Of a DNA stretch of 37,734 nt, positions 1 through 8,350 are shown piece by piece (within the stretch, counting starts at the first letter, position 1; every line of letters starts with the position of its first letter). Source of the stretch: Candidatus Accumulibacter necessarius (GTDB lineage: Bacteria; Pseudomonadota; Gammaproteobacteria; Burkholderiales; Rhodocyclaceae); the NCBI GenBank assembly GCA_017302435.1, contig JAFLDL010000043.1, positions 1 to 37,734 on the forward strand, given 5' to 3'. A model generated the notes under the pieces. It made no database searches, was not told where the DNA came from, and saw only the letters and a list, made by a program, of their open reading frames with translations. The translations under genes were made by a program, and so were the position numbers.

Positions 1-62
1 CGCTTGTTCAGTCTTCGGTCCCCCAGATCAACTTCCTTCAGCTCCTCCGCAGCCCAGCCCAT
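1..62 (-). CDS. IS4-family transposase, N-terminal fragment at the window edge
   Basis: Reading leftward from an ATG at 60-62, the first twenty or so codons encode MGWAAEELKEVDLGDRRLNK. This is the typical opening of Tn5-like IS4-family transposases, whose N-terminal DNA-binding domain starts this way. The rest of the gene lies outside the window, so its integrity cannot be judged. Identification rests on recognising this opening and on the adjacent Tn5-like end. Confidence 0.6.
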   Translation of the reverse strand, partial: MGWAAEELKEVDLGDRRLNK

Positions 63-122
63 CCTGACACCTTTTCAAAAAAATCGGCAGCTTACAGCGA
101 GGTCCTGAAGTTGTGTATAAGG
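1..122 (-). mobile_element. IS4-family (IS50/Tn5-like) insertion sequence, end only
   Basis: This is the terminal part of an insertion sequence running off the left edge. Outside the transposase start lies TTGTGTATAAG (111-121), whose complement CTTATACACAA matches the core of IS50/Tn5-type ends. The outer boundary is approximate, because neither the other end nor the target duplication is in the window. The end motif and the transposase N-terminus (1-62) support each other. Confidence 0.5.
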
Positions 123-289
123 ATATGCCCTAGAAGGCCCTCAAAGGGGCCTATTCGCGACGGGCAAGAGCGGTCCCGTTGTCTTATGCAGCCGGGCATG
201 CCGGAGTTTGACGGAACCATTACGCCACTGCCAGGGGGTGAACATTTCAAGAAAGCCTGGTTGCCGGAAATGTCAAACTGCTACGGTTA
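123..289. other. Non-coding or degraded stretch between the IS4 end and a terminator
   Basis: I see no recognisable gene here. It holds a small hairpin, AGGCCC (135-140) with GGGCCT (147-152). An open frame crosses 111-362 on the plus strand but shows no recognisable protein. The stretch could be the tail of a lost gene that used the terminator at 290-311. Confidence 0.4.
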
Positions 290-311
290 CCCCGGCAGAG
301 CCGGGGGTTTT
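290..311 (+). terminator. Rho-independent terminator
   Basis: A perfect 7-bp GC stem, CCCCGGC (290-296) and GCCGGGG (300-306) with loop AGA, is followed by TTTT (308-311). It points rightward and sits directly against the headless methyltransferase remnant, so it probably belonged to a gene that is no longer recognisable upstream. Confidence 0.65.
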
Positions 312-439
312 CTCAGGATAATAATGCCGAGTTTTGGAATGAATTGTGCGGGTTACAGCTAGCAAGATATCTTGGAATAGCAGACTCATCCGGCGAGTCT
401 TTGAAGAAGTTTGATGACTGGTATTTTGATTTCTACCCT

Positions 440-470
440 TACCTTTTCCTGATTAGCAATAAACGTCAGC
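440..470. repeat. Left target duplication and left terminal inverted repeat of the IS1595-family element
   Basis: The target copy TACCTTTT (440-447) is followed by the left inverted repeat starting CCTGATTAGCAA at 448 and ending at 470. It matches the complement of 1430-1452 at 21 of 23 positions. Confidence 0.85.
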
Positions 471-1452
471 CACGCGAATCGAGCGCAGAGGCTGCGGGTG
501 TTGTTCCGACGGCGGCGATCAAGAGGCGCTGGTGGAGCGAGCGCAGATCGAAGCGCCGGTTGAAGCGATAACAAGACACGGCAAGGTAGCGTGTCGCGTA
601 CTTTCGAAAGTCGAACGCATGGTAGCAACCCAACAAAGTGGTCTTGAGATTGCCGAGGGCGGTGTTGATCTACTGGAACTCCAGCACCTCCTTCGGCTTG
701 CGCCCGGCAATGACGGTCGACTGGTGACTGCAGCCTGCCTCTGTGACAGCCCCAAAGCAGGCCAGTCCATCGGAGAACACCGCGCTCCCCGGTGCCAAAT
801 GATCTTTCGCCCAGGCGGCCACCACCTTGAGCGTAAGGCCGGGAAGCGGTGTCAGCCGGACGCACAGCGGACGATCCGCTTCGCTCAGCGGAACGGCCGC
901 AACGAAGGCCACCTTGTTCTCGGAGCCGCGTCCGACCTTGCCACCGGTGCGCTCGCCGCCGAGGTAGGCGTCATCGACTTGGACTTTCCCTTCAAGCAGA
1001 TAACGCTCTGCGCGGTCGGCCATCACCCGCATGAGCTTGTGGTGGATCAACCAGGCGGTGGGGTAACTCACGCCCAGTTGGCGCTTCAGGGCCCGGGCCG
1101 ACAACCCGGTCTTGGCCTGACTGATCAGGTAGATCGCCAGGAACCAGGTGGTCAGCGGCAACTTGCTGCCCTGAAACACGGTGCCGGCAATCAGCGAGGC
1201 TTGATGACGGCACGCGTTGCATTGAAAGACCTTGCGGACAGCAAAACCCGTTCGGCCAGCGAACCTCTTCCAGCACCCGCTCACATTGCGCCGCGGTTCC
1301 GCAGTCCTTCAGAAATTCCGGCATCGACAGTCCGTGTTGAAATTGAATCCGGTTCATCGCCATTTCGTACCCCTCCAGGTGTACTGTGCGGGTGACTCTA
1401 CGGTCAGTCAAGGTCACCAGATGAACCCCGCTGACGTTCGTTGCTAATCAGG
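448..1452 (-). mobile_element. Degenerate IS1595-family insertion sequence
   Basis: The 1005-bp element is bounded by 23-bp inverted repeats (448-470 and 1430-1452, two mismatches) and flanked by 8-bp direct repeats TACCTTTT and TACCTCTT (one mismatch). An 8-bp duplication is typical of IS1595-family transposition. Its single transposase gene on the minus strand is inactivated by a deletion/frameshift and a nonsense codon, so the copy cannot move on its own. The mismatch in the target duplication suggests an old insertion. Confidence 0.85.
466..1363 (-). pseudogene. IS1595-family transposase, frameshifted and with an internal stop
   Basis: The N-terminal part (MAMNRIQFQHGLSMPEFL, from 1363) runs to the first zinc-ribbon cysteines at FCCP. 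It then leaves frame near 1234-1240, where sequence between the two CxxC pairs has been deleted; the other frame resumes at RKVFQCNACRHQASL. The central domain is recognisable (VQVDDAYLGGERTGGK, HLAPGSAVFSDGLACFG), with the acidic residues expected of the ISXO2-like DDE domain. At 667-669 an in-frame TAG stands where Trp is expected, after KEVLEFQ. Homology continues in the same frame (NLKTTLLGCYHAFDFRKY) to a stop at 466-468. Both lesions make it a pseudogene. Confidence 0.85.
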
Positions 1453-1460
1453 TACCTCTT
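1430..1460. repeat. Right terminal inverted repeat and right target duplication of the IS1595-family element
   Basis: The right inverted repeat (1430-1452) ends GCTAATCAGG and is followed by TACCTCTT (1453-1460), the second copy of the 8-bp target. Confidence 0.85.
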
Positions 1461-1480
1461 TGACCACATTCCGTTATTGA

Positions 1481-3232
1481 TTGTGTGATACTACAAATGC
1501 AAATCTTGAACAAATTATTAGTGAGTTCCCTTTGAATCTGCGCGTTTTGATAGCATACTCTATGGCGTCGACTCTTACTCAGACGACGCTTGACTACCTT
1601 AACGCTTTTAAGGACTATCTCGGTGGAAATGTTGACTATCTCCACGTAACGCACGATTCACAAATAAGAGTGTCGCTTAGCCGATATGATGCCGTTATTC
1701 TGAATTATTGCGCAAGATTGTGCGTTGAAGGCTACGTTTCAGCGGACTTTTTCGAACAGTTGAAAAACTTTGAGGGTCTGAAGATTCTCGCGGTGCAAGA
1801 TGAATATAATCGCACCAATGTTCTCAAACGGGCAATTAGGGAAATCCAATTCCATGTTGTGCTGACCTGCGTGCCGCAGGACTCATTGGAGTACGTCTAT
1901 CCCCGAAGTGAGTTCCCAGAAGTTCGTTTTGAGACGGTTTTCACTGGTTACGTCCCAGAGTCCCTCTCTGTAGCGAAAACTCAATTGAAACCCCTTCGAG
2001 AAAGGCCGATTGTTGTGGGCTACCGGGGGAGGGACATTGGCGGCTTTTACGGTCGGCTTGGGTTCGACAAATACGAAATCGGACGCCGAATGAAGGAAAT
2101 TTGTGGGCAGCGCGGAATTCCGCATGACATTGCCACAGATGAAGAAAGTCGTATCTATGGCCCGACATGGTTCGATTTCGTCGGTTCTTGCCGGGCTATG
2201 CTTGGCTCTGAGTCAGGATCGAACGTGTTCGATTTCGACGGTTCTCTAGAGCGTCAGTTTGGAGACCTTGAGCGCGAACTTGGTCACCGTCCATCTTATT
2301 CCGAGTTTCTGCCGGTGGTTGCGCAACGAGATTCAGAAATCTCAATGGGGCAGATTTCACCGCGCGTTTTCGAATGTGCCCTCATGAGAACGCCGATGGT
2401 CCTGTTCCGAGGAAGGTACTCTGACGCGATTGAACCGAATATCCATTACATTATGCTGGAAAAGGACTTTTCCAACGTCGACGAGGTACTGTCCCGACTG
2501 GATCGTTTCGATGATCTCGAGGCAATGACTGAGCGTACCTATGATCATCTCGTGGCCTCTGGTCGGTTTTCATATCAAGCCTACATGAGTCGAATTTCCG
2601 GAATCATCGATGAAGAAATTGGGAGCCGGTCGCGTACTCGCGCAAATACTGGTGCTCCGGAAATGGTGTTGAATTCAGAAATTCCTCATTGGCTGCTTCA
2701 GAAACCTACGGATAAACCGCAGCCGACTTCGCTTTTCCAGTTGATCGAGAAGAAGAAGCTTTTCTCGGTCTATGTCAATGAGATTATGAGATTGCAAGAG
2801 TTGGAAATGGGAACGCTCGTCAACTATCGCCTTGCTTCCGACCAATTACTGAAGGATCTGCCTGCAGGAGGAGAGGGGTTTTCTGCCGCGGGAGAATTCG
2901 GGCGGTTGCTGGATGACGTGGAGTTACAGTTTCGCACATTTGCTGAAGAGCGTTCCGGCATGAGTGAGCTAGCATCTCGCTTTGGGGATATCACCAATCT
3001 TTCCGAGATGTGCCAACTGCTTGAGGTTTATGAGAGACAAGCAAGGACACTTATGGCGATCTATGACAAGCTTAATTCGACGTGGAATGAACTGGTCACT
3101 CAGCTTCGCGTTTCTGGAGACCATGTTGCTATGGCCAAGTATTCCATGCTGCGTACTATATGGTCGAAATTGCCACTTTCAACCCGGGAATTCTTCCTGC
3201 CATTCATTAACCGCATTCTAACTAAACGGTAA
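1481..3232 (+). CDS. Group-1-type (CgeB-like) glycosyltransferase with a helical C-terminal extension
   Basis: This predicted 583-residue cytoplasmic glycosyltransferase is probably involved in polysaccharide assembly. The N-terminal domain starts with a strand LRVLIAY near residue 20. The second half of the catalytic region contains ISPRVFECALMRTPMVLF, the arrangement seen in group-1 transferases that resemble CgeB, around residues 290-310. Roughly residues 395-583 form a polar, probably helical extension of unknown role. The frame opens only at 1481 with TTG, directly after a stop at 1478-1480, and has no ribosome binding site there. The next ATG (1562) would remove the first beta strand. 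The true 5' end may have been lost in the rearrangement that cut the neighbouring methyltransferase. Only 8 bases separate it from the following asnB. Base composition is clearly more A/T-rich than in the right half of the window. The sugar substrate is unknown. Confidence 0.75.
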   Translation: MCDTTNANLEQIISEFPLNLRVLIAYSMASTLTQTTLDYLNAFKDYLGGNVDYLHVTHDSQIRVSLSRYDAVILNYCARLCVEGYVSADFFEQLKNFEGLKILAVQDEYNRTNVLKRAIREIQFHVVLTCVPQDSLEYVYPRSEFPEVRFETVFTGYVPESLSVAKTQLKPLRERPIVVGYRGRDIGGFYGRLGFDKYEIGRRMKEICGQRGIPHDIATDEESRIYGPTWFDFVGSCRAMLGSESGSNVFDFDGSLERQFGDLERELGHRPSYSEFLPVVAQRDSEISMGQISPRVFECALMRTPMVLFRGRYSDAIEPNIHYIMLEKDFSNVDEVLSRLDRFDDLEAMTERTYDHLVASGRFSYQAYMSRISGIIDEEIGSRSRTRANTGAPEMVLNSEIPHWLLQKPTDKPQPTSLFQLIEKKKLFSVYVNEIMRLQELEMGTLVNYRLASDQLLKDLPAGGEGFSAAGEFGRLLDDVELQFRTFAEERSGMSELASRFGDITNLSEMCQLLEVYERQARTLMAIYDKLNSTWNELVTQLRVSGDHVAMAKYSMLRTIWSKLPLSTREFFLPFINRILTKR

Positions 3233-3240
3233 TTGGACTT

Positions 3241-5136
3241 ATGTGCGGGATATTTGGTTTCTGTACGATCGGACCGCGCCACCGCGAGTTCTTGTTGTCT
3301 GAATTGGATATTGGTCTGGAACGGATTCGCCACCGCGGACCGGATGGATCAGGAAAATGGATAGCACAGAATGGGCGGGCAGGCTTTGGGCATGTTCGTC
3401 TTTCAATTATCGACTTGGCAGCTGGCGCTCAGCCGATGCACAGTGATGATGGACGTTACACCATCATCTACAACGGTGAGATCTATAACTACATCGAGCT
3501 GCGGGACGAACTGGGTGAAGGATTGTTCCGCACTCAATCCGATACTGAAGTTGTCCTACGGGCCTTCCAGCGCTGGGGGGTCCAATGTGTGGAGCGGTTA
3601 CGCGGCATGTTTGCCATAGCGATCTGGGATGCTGTCGAGCAAAAGCTGTTCATGGCCAGGGATCGCTTCGGAATCAAGCCGTTTTATTGGGCTCAGACCC
3701 CGAACGGCCTGTATTTCGCTTCAGAGATAAAGGCGCTGCTTCCTTTCTTGAAGGAGCGCCTTGTCAACAATGCTGCTCTTTCGGATTACTTTGCTTTCCA
3801 GTTTTGTCTGGGAGAGAAGACCTTGATGGGCGGCGTCTGGCAAATGCCGGCTGCGCACTACGCCAATGTTTCGCCAGGGCAGACCCCGAAGCCAGTACGG
3901 TACTGGGAAGTTCACTACGATATCGATTTTGATCATACAGAGCGTTGGTTCACAGAACGCTTGAGAGAATTGGTCGAGGATTCCGTGCGCGTTCATCTTC
4001 GGGCGGACGTCGAGGTCGGCAGCTATGTTAGCGGTGGCATTGACTCGAGTTTGCTCGCAGCGCTAGGGCGAGAGGTTCGACCGGATGGACGTTACCAGGC
4101 GTTCAATGGCCGCTTTCTGGACAGCCAGGATTTCGACGAGTCCCGCTATGCCCAGGCGCTGGCCGATGAACGGAACATGCAGCTGCATGTGGCGGATATT
4201 GGCGAAAGCGATTTCGTTGATCACATCTCCAAGGTGATCTGGCACCTTGACCAACCGGTTGCGGGGCCGGGGTCGTTTCCCCAATACATGGTTTCGAAAC
4301 GCGTCGGCGAGAGCATCAAAGTTGTCCTCGGTGGGCAGGGTGGTGATGAAATCTTCGGGGGTTATGCCCGCTATCTGGTTGCCTACTTCGAGCAGTGCAT
4401 CAAGGGTGCCATCGAAGGGACATTGCACAACGGAAATTATGTGGTGACCTATGAGTCGATCATTCCGAATCTTCAGATGCTCAAGCAGTACAAGCCGATG
4501 CTACGTGAATTCTGGGCGAGAGGGCTGTTTGGCGAGCGTGATGAGCGTTATTGGCGACTCATAAATCGGGCCAATACCTTTGGTGGCATCCTTGCACCCG
4601 AAGCTATCGACCAGAGTTCCACTTTCGAAGAGTTCAAGAAGATATTCTGGGGTAGCAATGTCGGCAAGGAGTCGTATTTCGACTCGATGACCCACTTTGA
4701 CTTCAAGACCTTATTGCCTGCTCTATTGCAAGTCGAGGACCGCATGAGCATGGCGCATGGGGTTGAGGCCCGGGTTCCGTTCCTCGATCATCCTTTGGTC
4801 GAGTTTGCTGCCACGATTCCGGCGGACATCAAGTTTCGTAATGGCGAATTGAAGCGACTGTTGCGCACTGTATTTTCTAACAAGCTGCCGGTGGCCATTC
4901 GTGAGCGCAAGGATAAGATGGGCTTTCCGGTACCGTTGAATCTCTGGCTGAAGAAGGGGGGGCGCGCGCGGGACTTTATCGGGGATTTACTTGGCACAGA
5001 AAACGCAAGGACGCGTCCGTATCTTGGCGCAGGGCTTTCGGTGGATTCTGTGCTGGATTCGCAAAGCGTTTACGGGCGCAATCTTTGGGCGCTGGTCAGC
5101 CTGGAGCTGTGGCATCGCCAATTTGTTGACGGATGA
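3241..5136 (+). CDS. asnB: AsnB-type glutamine-dependent amidotransferase (asparagine synthase family), copy 1
   Basis: This 631-residue protein has the complete two-domain architecture. The N-terminal class II glutaminase domain starts MCGIFGF, so Cys2 becomes the nucleophile once Met is removed; RHRGPDG and YNGEIYNY are glutamine-site motifs. The C-terminal synthetase domain has the ATP-pyrophosphatase loop SGGIDSS at residues 264-270 and the segment LGGQGGDEIFGGYARY. Family members make asparagine. Homologues inside O-antigen clusters, such as WbpS of Pseudomonas aeruginosa O6, are linked to amidation of uronic-acid sugars. It lies between two glycosyltransferase genes and is one of three copies here, so sugar amidation is more likely than asparagine supply, but this is inference. 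It starts 8 bases after the upstream glycosyltransferase and is probably co-transcribed with it. Confidence 0.9.
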   Translation: MCGIFGFCTIGPRHREFLLSELDIGLERIRHRGPDGSGKWIAQNGRAGFGHVRLSIIDLAAGAQPMHSDDGRYTIIYNGEIYNYIELRDELGEGLFRTQSDTEVVLRAFQRWGVQCVERLRGMFAIAIWDAVEQKLFMARDRFGIKPFYWAQTPNGLYFASEIKALLPFLKERLVNNAALSDYFAFQFCLGEKTLMGGVWQMPAAHYANVSPGQTPKPVRYWEVHYDIDFDHTERWFTERLRELVEDSVRVHLRADVEVGSYVSGGIDSSLLAALGREVRPDGRYQAFNGRFLDSQDFDESRYAQALADERNMQLHVADIGESDFVDHISKVIWHLDQPVAGPGSFPQYMVSKRVGESIKVVLGGQGGDEIFGGYARYLVAYFEQCIKGAIEGTLHNGNYVVTYESIIPNLQMLKQYKPMLREFWARGLFGERDERYWRLINRANTFGGILAPEAIDQSSTFEEFKKIFWGSNVGKESYFDSMTHFDFKTLLPALLQVEDRMSMAHGVEARVPFLDHPLVEFAATIPADIKFRNGELKRLLRTVFSNKLPVAIRERKDKMGFPVPLNLWLKKGGRARDFIGDLLGTENARTRPYLGAGLSVDSVLDSQSVYGRNLWALVSLELWHRQFVDG

Positions 5137-5163
5137 AGATACTGGCCTCTTGCACGAATTGGC

Positions 5164-6303
5164 CTATTGCTGAAGCGCGGCAAAGGCGGTCTTGAGCAAA
5201 TCTGCATTACGCTCGGCGCAATGAACGATTGCGGCCTGCGACGACTGAGCTTTCATTTTGTTGAGAGCGTCCGCATTGAGACCGTTCAGTTCCTTAGCCA
5301 AAGCTCGTGGTTCAAACGATTCGGCAACCACGCCGCAACCAAATTGGGCGACGATGCGGGCCATTTCTGGTGACGGGCCAATGGCAACGGCAAGGCGCGC
5401 TTGCAGGAATTCAAAAAACTTGTTCGGTAGCGCGTGAAGGTAATTGAAGTTTGTTGGTTCCAGCAAAAACAAACCCACGTCATATTGCGCAGAGAAGGAG
5501 ACGATCTGATTCATTTCTACTGCGGGAAGAAAATGAATGTTGCGGGAGCTAGCGGCCTGTCGCATCAATTGCGCAACGTATCTGGTGTCGCCTGGAATTA
5601 GAATGAAGTCCACCGTGAAGCGCGCATCAAGCAAATTCCCCAATTCGATCATGCTTTCGATGCGGCGTGAGCGGGCTGCAACACCGTGGTGTATCACCCG
5701 GATCCGAGACGGATCAGTCTTGTGTATAGGAAGATTGTGGAATCCTGGCGCGTTCGTTATCACAGTCGGGCGAGCACCATACTGCCGAGTGTATTCTTCG
5801 GCAATGCCAGCGCAAACGGTTGTCACCATGGTGGCTTTCGGCAGGTACTGCCTGCATAGGTAGTCGCTATATTTCTGGAACAGGAAACGCCAAAGCCAAC
5901 GATCTTCCAGTTCCCTTGGGGAGTATTCGTGGAGGTCGACAAGAACGGGTGCTCCTCGCGCAAGGCGCAGTGCCAGGGGGAGCGTTTGAATGTCGTTGGC
6001 AACGACAAAGGGGTACCTCGCGTGGCCAAGGTCAGCAAGTGCGCGAATTACGTGACCCTGGGACCAATAGAATTGCTCGAAACGTCCTGTCTTGAGGCAG
6101 AACAAGGCATGAGCACGGCCGACGGGGGTGCGGCGTTGGATCGGCATCGTGTAGGAGGTGACCCCGTCGATCGCCATAACTCCGGTGCCTGCTGCGAGAA
6201 CAGCCTGCTGGCCCTTAAGGACATCAATCTGTCTGAAAACACGCGGGTCGCGCTGGATATCTGATAGCGACAGCACCAGCACCGGTGAGGATTTGCTTGA
6301 CAT
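5164..6303 (-). CDS. Group-1 (GT4-like) glycosyltransferase, paralogue of the gene at 11880-13004
   Basis: This 379-residue glycosyltransferase of the two-Rossmann GT-B type is predicted to add a sugar to the repeat unit at the cytoplasmic membrane. The opening SPVLVLSLSDIQRDPRVFRQ, the central VLVDLHEYSPRELEDRWLWR and TTVCAGIAEEY, and the C-terminal LPNKFFEFLQARLAVAIG with EMARIV and ESFEP mark the nucleotide-sugar site. The same blocks recur in order in the plus-strand protein at 11880-13004, so the two are paralogues. It is the only minus-strand gene inside the polysaccharide cluster. It converges on asnB copy 1 (27-base gap) and diverges from asnB copy 2. A good promoter lies directly upstream (6328-6357). 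The orientation suggests a local inversion or separate acquisition. Confidence 0.88.
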   Translation of the reverse strand: MSSKSSPVLVLSLSDIQRDPRVFRQIDVLKGQQAVLAAGTGVMAIDGVTSYTMPIQRRTPVGRAHALFCLKTGRFEQFYWSQGHVIRALADLGHARYPFVVANDIQTLPLALRLARGAPVLVDLHEYSPRELEDRWLWRFLFQKYSDYLCRQYLPKATMVTTVCAGIAEEYTRQYGARPTVITNAPGFHNLPIHKTDPSRIRVIHHGVAARSRRIESMIELGNLLDARFTVDFILIPGDTRYVAQLMRQAASSRNIHFLPAVEMNQIVSFSAQYDVGLFLLEPTNFNYLHALPNKFFEFLQARLAVAIGPSPEMARIVAQFGCGVVAESFEPRALAKELNGLNADALNKMKAQSSQAAIVHCAERNADLLKTAFAALQQ

Positions 6304-6327
6304 GTCTTTCGCCGAGATGAATTTGCC

Positions 6328-6357
6328 ATTATAGCCAAGGGGTTGCTAAAATGACAG
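6328..6357 (-). promoter_or_regulatory. Sigma-70-type promoter of the minus-strand glycosyltransferase
   Basis: On the minus strand a perfect TATAAT (plus 6328-6333) lies 18 bases from CTGTCA (plus 6352-6357), four of six matches to the -35 consensus. The start point would fall near 6321, leaving a leader of about 18 bases before the ATG at 6303. Confidence 0.6.
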
Positions 6358-6463
6358 GCTTGGCGTGTGCGGTGGCAACTGTCCCCCTTGGGCGCCAAGA
6401 TTTGGTTTCAAGCGTCAACAATCTCGCTGCGTTGATAATTCCCTAACCTTTCTCGGGACGTGT

Positions 6464-8350
6464 ATGTGTGGTCTAGTTGCTCTGCTTAGTGATTCGCCAA
6501 TCGATTCTCGCTTGGTGATTCGCATGCGCGATCGCCTGATCCATCGCGGTCCCGACCATGGGGGTCTTTGGGTGCGCGACGACAAGAAACTGGCGTTTGG
6601 GCACCGTCGCTTGGCCATTATTGACGTCTCTGCGGAGGCAAACCAGCCAATGCAGAGTGAAGACGGGCGGTTCGTGATTACATATAACGGGGAGATCTAC
6701 AACTACCTTGAACTGCGGGACACGCTCGCCCGAAAGGGCCACACCTTTCGTACGGGCAGTGATACGGAAGTTCTATTGGCAAGTTATATGCATTGGGGAG
6801 TTGAATGTCTAAGCCGATTGAATGGGATGTTTGCATTTGCCTTGTGGGATGCGGTTCAACACCGCTTGTTCGTGGCCAGGGATCGTTTTGGCGAAAAGCC
6901 GCTATTCTGGGCGCGCTCAAACGACCGGTGCGTGGCCTTTGCATCAGAAATGAAGGCTCTACTCTGCCTCCCCGGCGTTTCCGATGCAACCAATGATGAC
7001 GTCTTGGGAAATTATGTGGCAGGCACCTATTATGAAGATGGTCCTGAAACATTTTTCCGGGATATTCAGCGTCTACCTCCTGCTCATGCGATGGTCTTTG
7101 ACAATGGTGGCAGTCAGTTGCGCTTTTGGCGCTACTGGACGCCCGACTATAATGCCATTGACGACTCAATTGGCGAGGGTGAGGCGGTGCAGCGTTTCCG
7201 AGAGTTGCTCGAACGGAGCGTTCGTATGCGAATGCGCGCGGACGTGGCGCTCGGGTCCAGTCTTTCTGGCGGGCTGGATTCGTCCACCCTGGTTGGTTTC
7301 CTTGCTAAGCTACGTGAAACCGAAACGTCCTTCACACAAAATACCTTTTCAGCCAGGTTCGATGATGACTTGACGATTTCCGAAGGACCGCAGATCGATG
7401 CGGTAGTCAAGCAGGCAGGCGCCCATCCTTTCTCGGTTTCACCTAGCCCGCAACGACTCATGGAGGAATCACCGAGATTGCATTGGCACCAGGAGGAGCC
7501 ATTTCTCTCGGCTTCGATTTATCTTCAGTGGTGTGTCGCACGATTGGCGCAAGAAAACAACACAATCGTCCTGATCGATGGACAAGGCGCTGACGAAGTT
7601 CTCGCTGGATATCAACATTATTTCAAGAGCTTTCAACTTGACCTCCTGGATAAACGCAAATACTGGAGTGCAGTTCGAGAAACAACAATATTCAACGGGC
7701 GTTTGCGGCGGGCCAGTCGTGGTTTCAAGGATAGTGCCAGGCGTTTTAATGCGCGAATCGCTTTTTCGCTTCTTGAAATTATTGGTATGGCGGGAATAAA
7801 GCGTCCTGCGTTGTACAAGGGGCCGTACGATGTTGGGGTTCCGGAAGCTGGACCCGGATTACGTCTAAGGCGTCAACTGGCGGAAGCGCTGCAGTACAAC
7901 TGCCTACCTCAACTGTTGCGCTATGCAGACCGAAACTCGATGGCTTTTTCACGGGAAGCTCGCTTGCCTTTCCTGGACTACGATTTGGTCGATTACTGTA
8001 TATCTCTGCCGGATAGCTTATGGATAAAGGACGGTTGGCAGAAGTTCATCATGCGGAAGGCTACAGACGGCCTAATACCGGTAGAAATCCAGTGGCGCGC
8101 CGACAAGGTGGGGTATGCCGCACCGCTGGACTTATGGCTGCGAGGCGAGTTGAAACAATGGTGTCTTGATCGCTTGTTTAACGGACCGATAAGGGAAGTG
8201 CCCGGCTATCAGGAAAACGTACTTCGAGATCTTTGGGACACCCATCAGAGCGGCAGCGTTAACAACTCTTGGGCTTTGTGGCGCTGGATCAGTCTTAACG
8301 AATGGTTTTCGTTGCGTGCTTCCGGCGCGTGGCGTGATGGAATCCATTGA
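6464..8350 (+). CDS. asnB: AsnB-type glutamine-dependent amidotransferase (asparagine synthase family), copy 2
   Basis: This is a 628-residue amidotransferase with both domains intact. The open frame reaches back to 6365, but the start must be the ATG at 6464 because the family needs Cys at position 2 (MCGLVALLSD). Glutaminase motifs are LIHRGPDHGG and YNGEIYNYLEL. The synthetase ATP loop is SGGLDSS at residues 268-274, with IDGQGADEVLAGYQHY further on. It resembles copy 3 (9970-11859) in the pattern QGADE.LAGY and HWHQEEPFLSASIYLQW / QAQGEPFGSTSIYAQY more than copy 1, which has GGQGGDEIFGG. The downstream glycosyltransferase starts at its stop codon. A role in amidating a uronosyl residue or precursor is inferred from context; plain asparagine synthesis cannot be excluded. 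Confidence 0.9.
   Translation: MCGLVALLSDSPIDSRLVIRMRDRLIHRGPDHGGLWVRDDKKLAFGHRRLAIIDVSAEANQPMQSEDGRFVITYNGEIYNYLELRDTLARKGHTFRTGSDTEVLLASYMHWGVECLSRLNGMFAFALWDAVQHRLFVARDRFGEKPLFWARSNDRCVAFASEMKALLCLPGVSDATNDDVLGNYVAGTYYEDGPETFFRDIQRLPPAHAMVFDNGGSQLRFWRYWTPDYNAIDDSIGEGEAVQRFRELLERSVRMRMRADVALGSSLSGGLDSSTLVGFLAKLRETETSFTQNTFSARFDDDLTISEGPQIDAVVKQAGAHPFSVSPSPQRLMEESPRLHWHQEEPFLSASIYLQWCVARLAQENNTIVLIDGQGADEVLAGYQHYFKSFQLDLLDKRKYWSAVRETTIFNGRLRRASRGFKDSARRFNARIAFSLLEIIGMAGIKRPALYKGPYDVGVPEAGPGLRLRRQLAEALQYNCLPQLLRYADRNSMAFSREARLPFLDYDLVDYCISLPDSLWIKDGWQKFIMRKATDGLIPVEIQWRADKVGYAAPLDLWLRGELKQWCLDRLFNGPIREVPGYQENVLRDLWDTHQSGSVNNSWALWRWISLNEWFSLRASGAWRDGIH

Larger units (their letters stand above)
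311..1488 (+). pseudogene. Class I SAM-dependent methyltransferase, 5' remnant split by an IS
   Basis: From 311 the frame reads SQDNNAEFWNELCG, then SLKKFDDWYFDFYPYLF. This is the conserved opening of a family of SAM-dependent methyltransferases common in polysaccharide and secondary-metabolite clusters. An IS1595-family element interrupts it after the FYPYLF codons. Beyond the element the frame resumes at 1453 as YLFDHIPLLIV and stops at 1486-1488. The upstream side has no ATG, GTG or TTG in a sensible place: the codon where Met is expected is TTT in the terminator tail. Only about 55 codons of a protein normally several times longer survive, and the SAM-binding part is missing. It is therefore a dead fragment truncated at both ends, independently of the insertion. 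Confidence 0.65.

Noticed and set aside
111-362. An 83-codon plus-strand frame across the left edge region
   Set aside because: It runs through the IS end and the terminator stem and shows no recognisable protein.
532-1395. A long plus-strand frame of 287 codons
   Set aside because: It is the antisense shadow of the IS1595 transposase, whose minus-strand protein is clearly recognisable.
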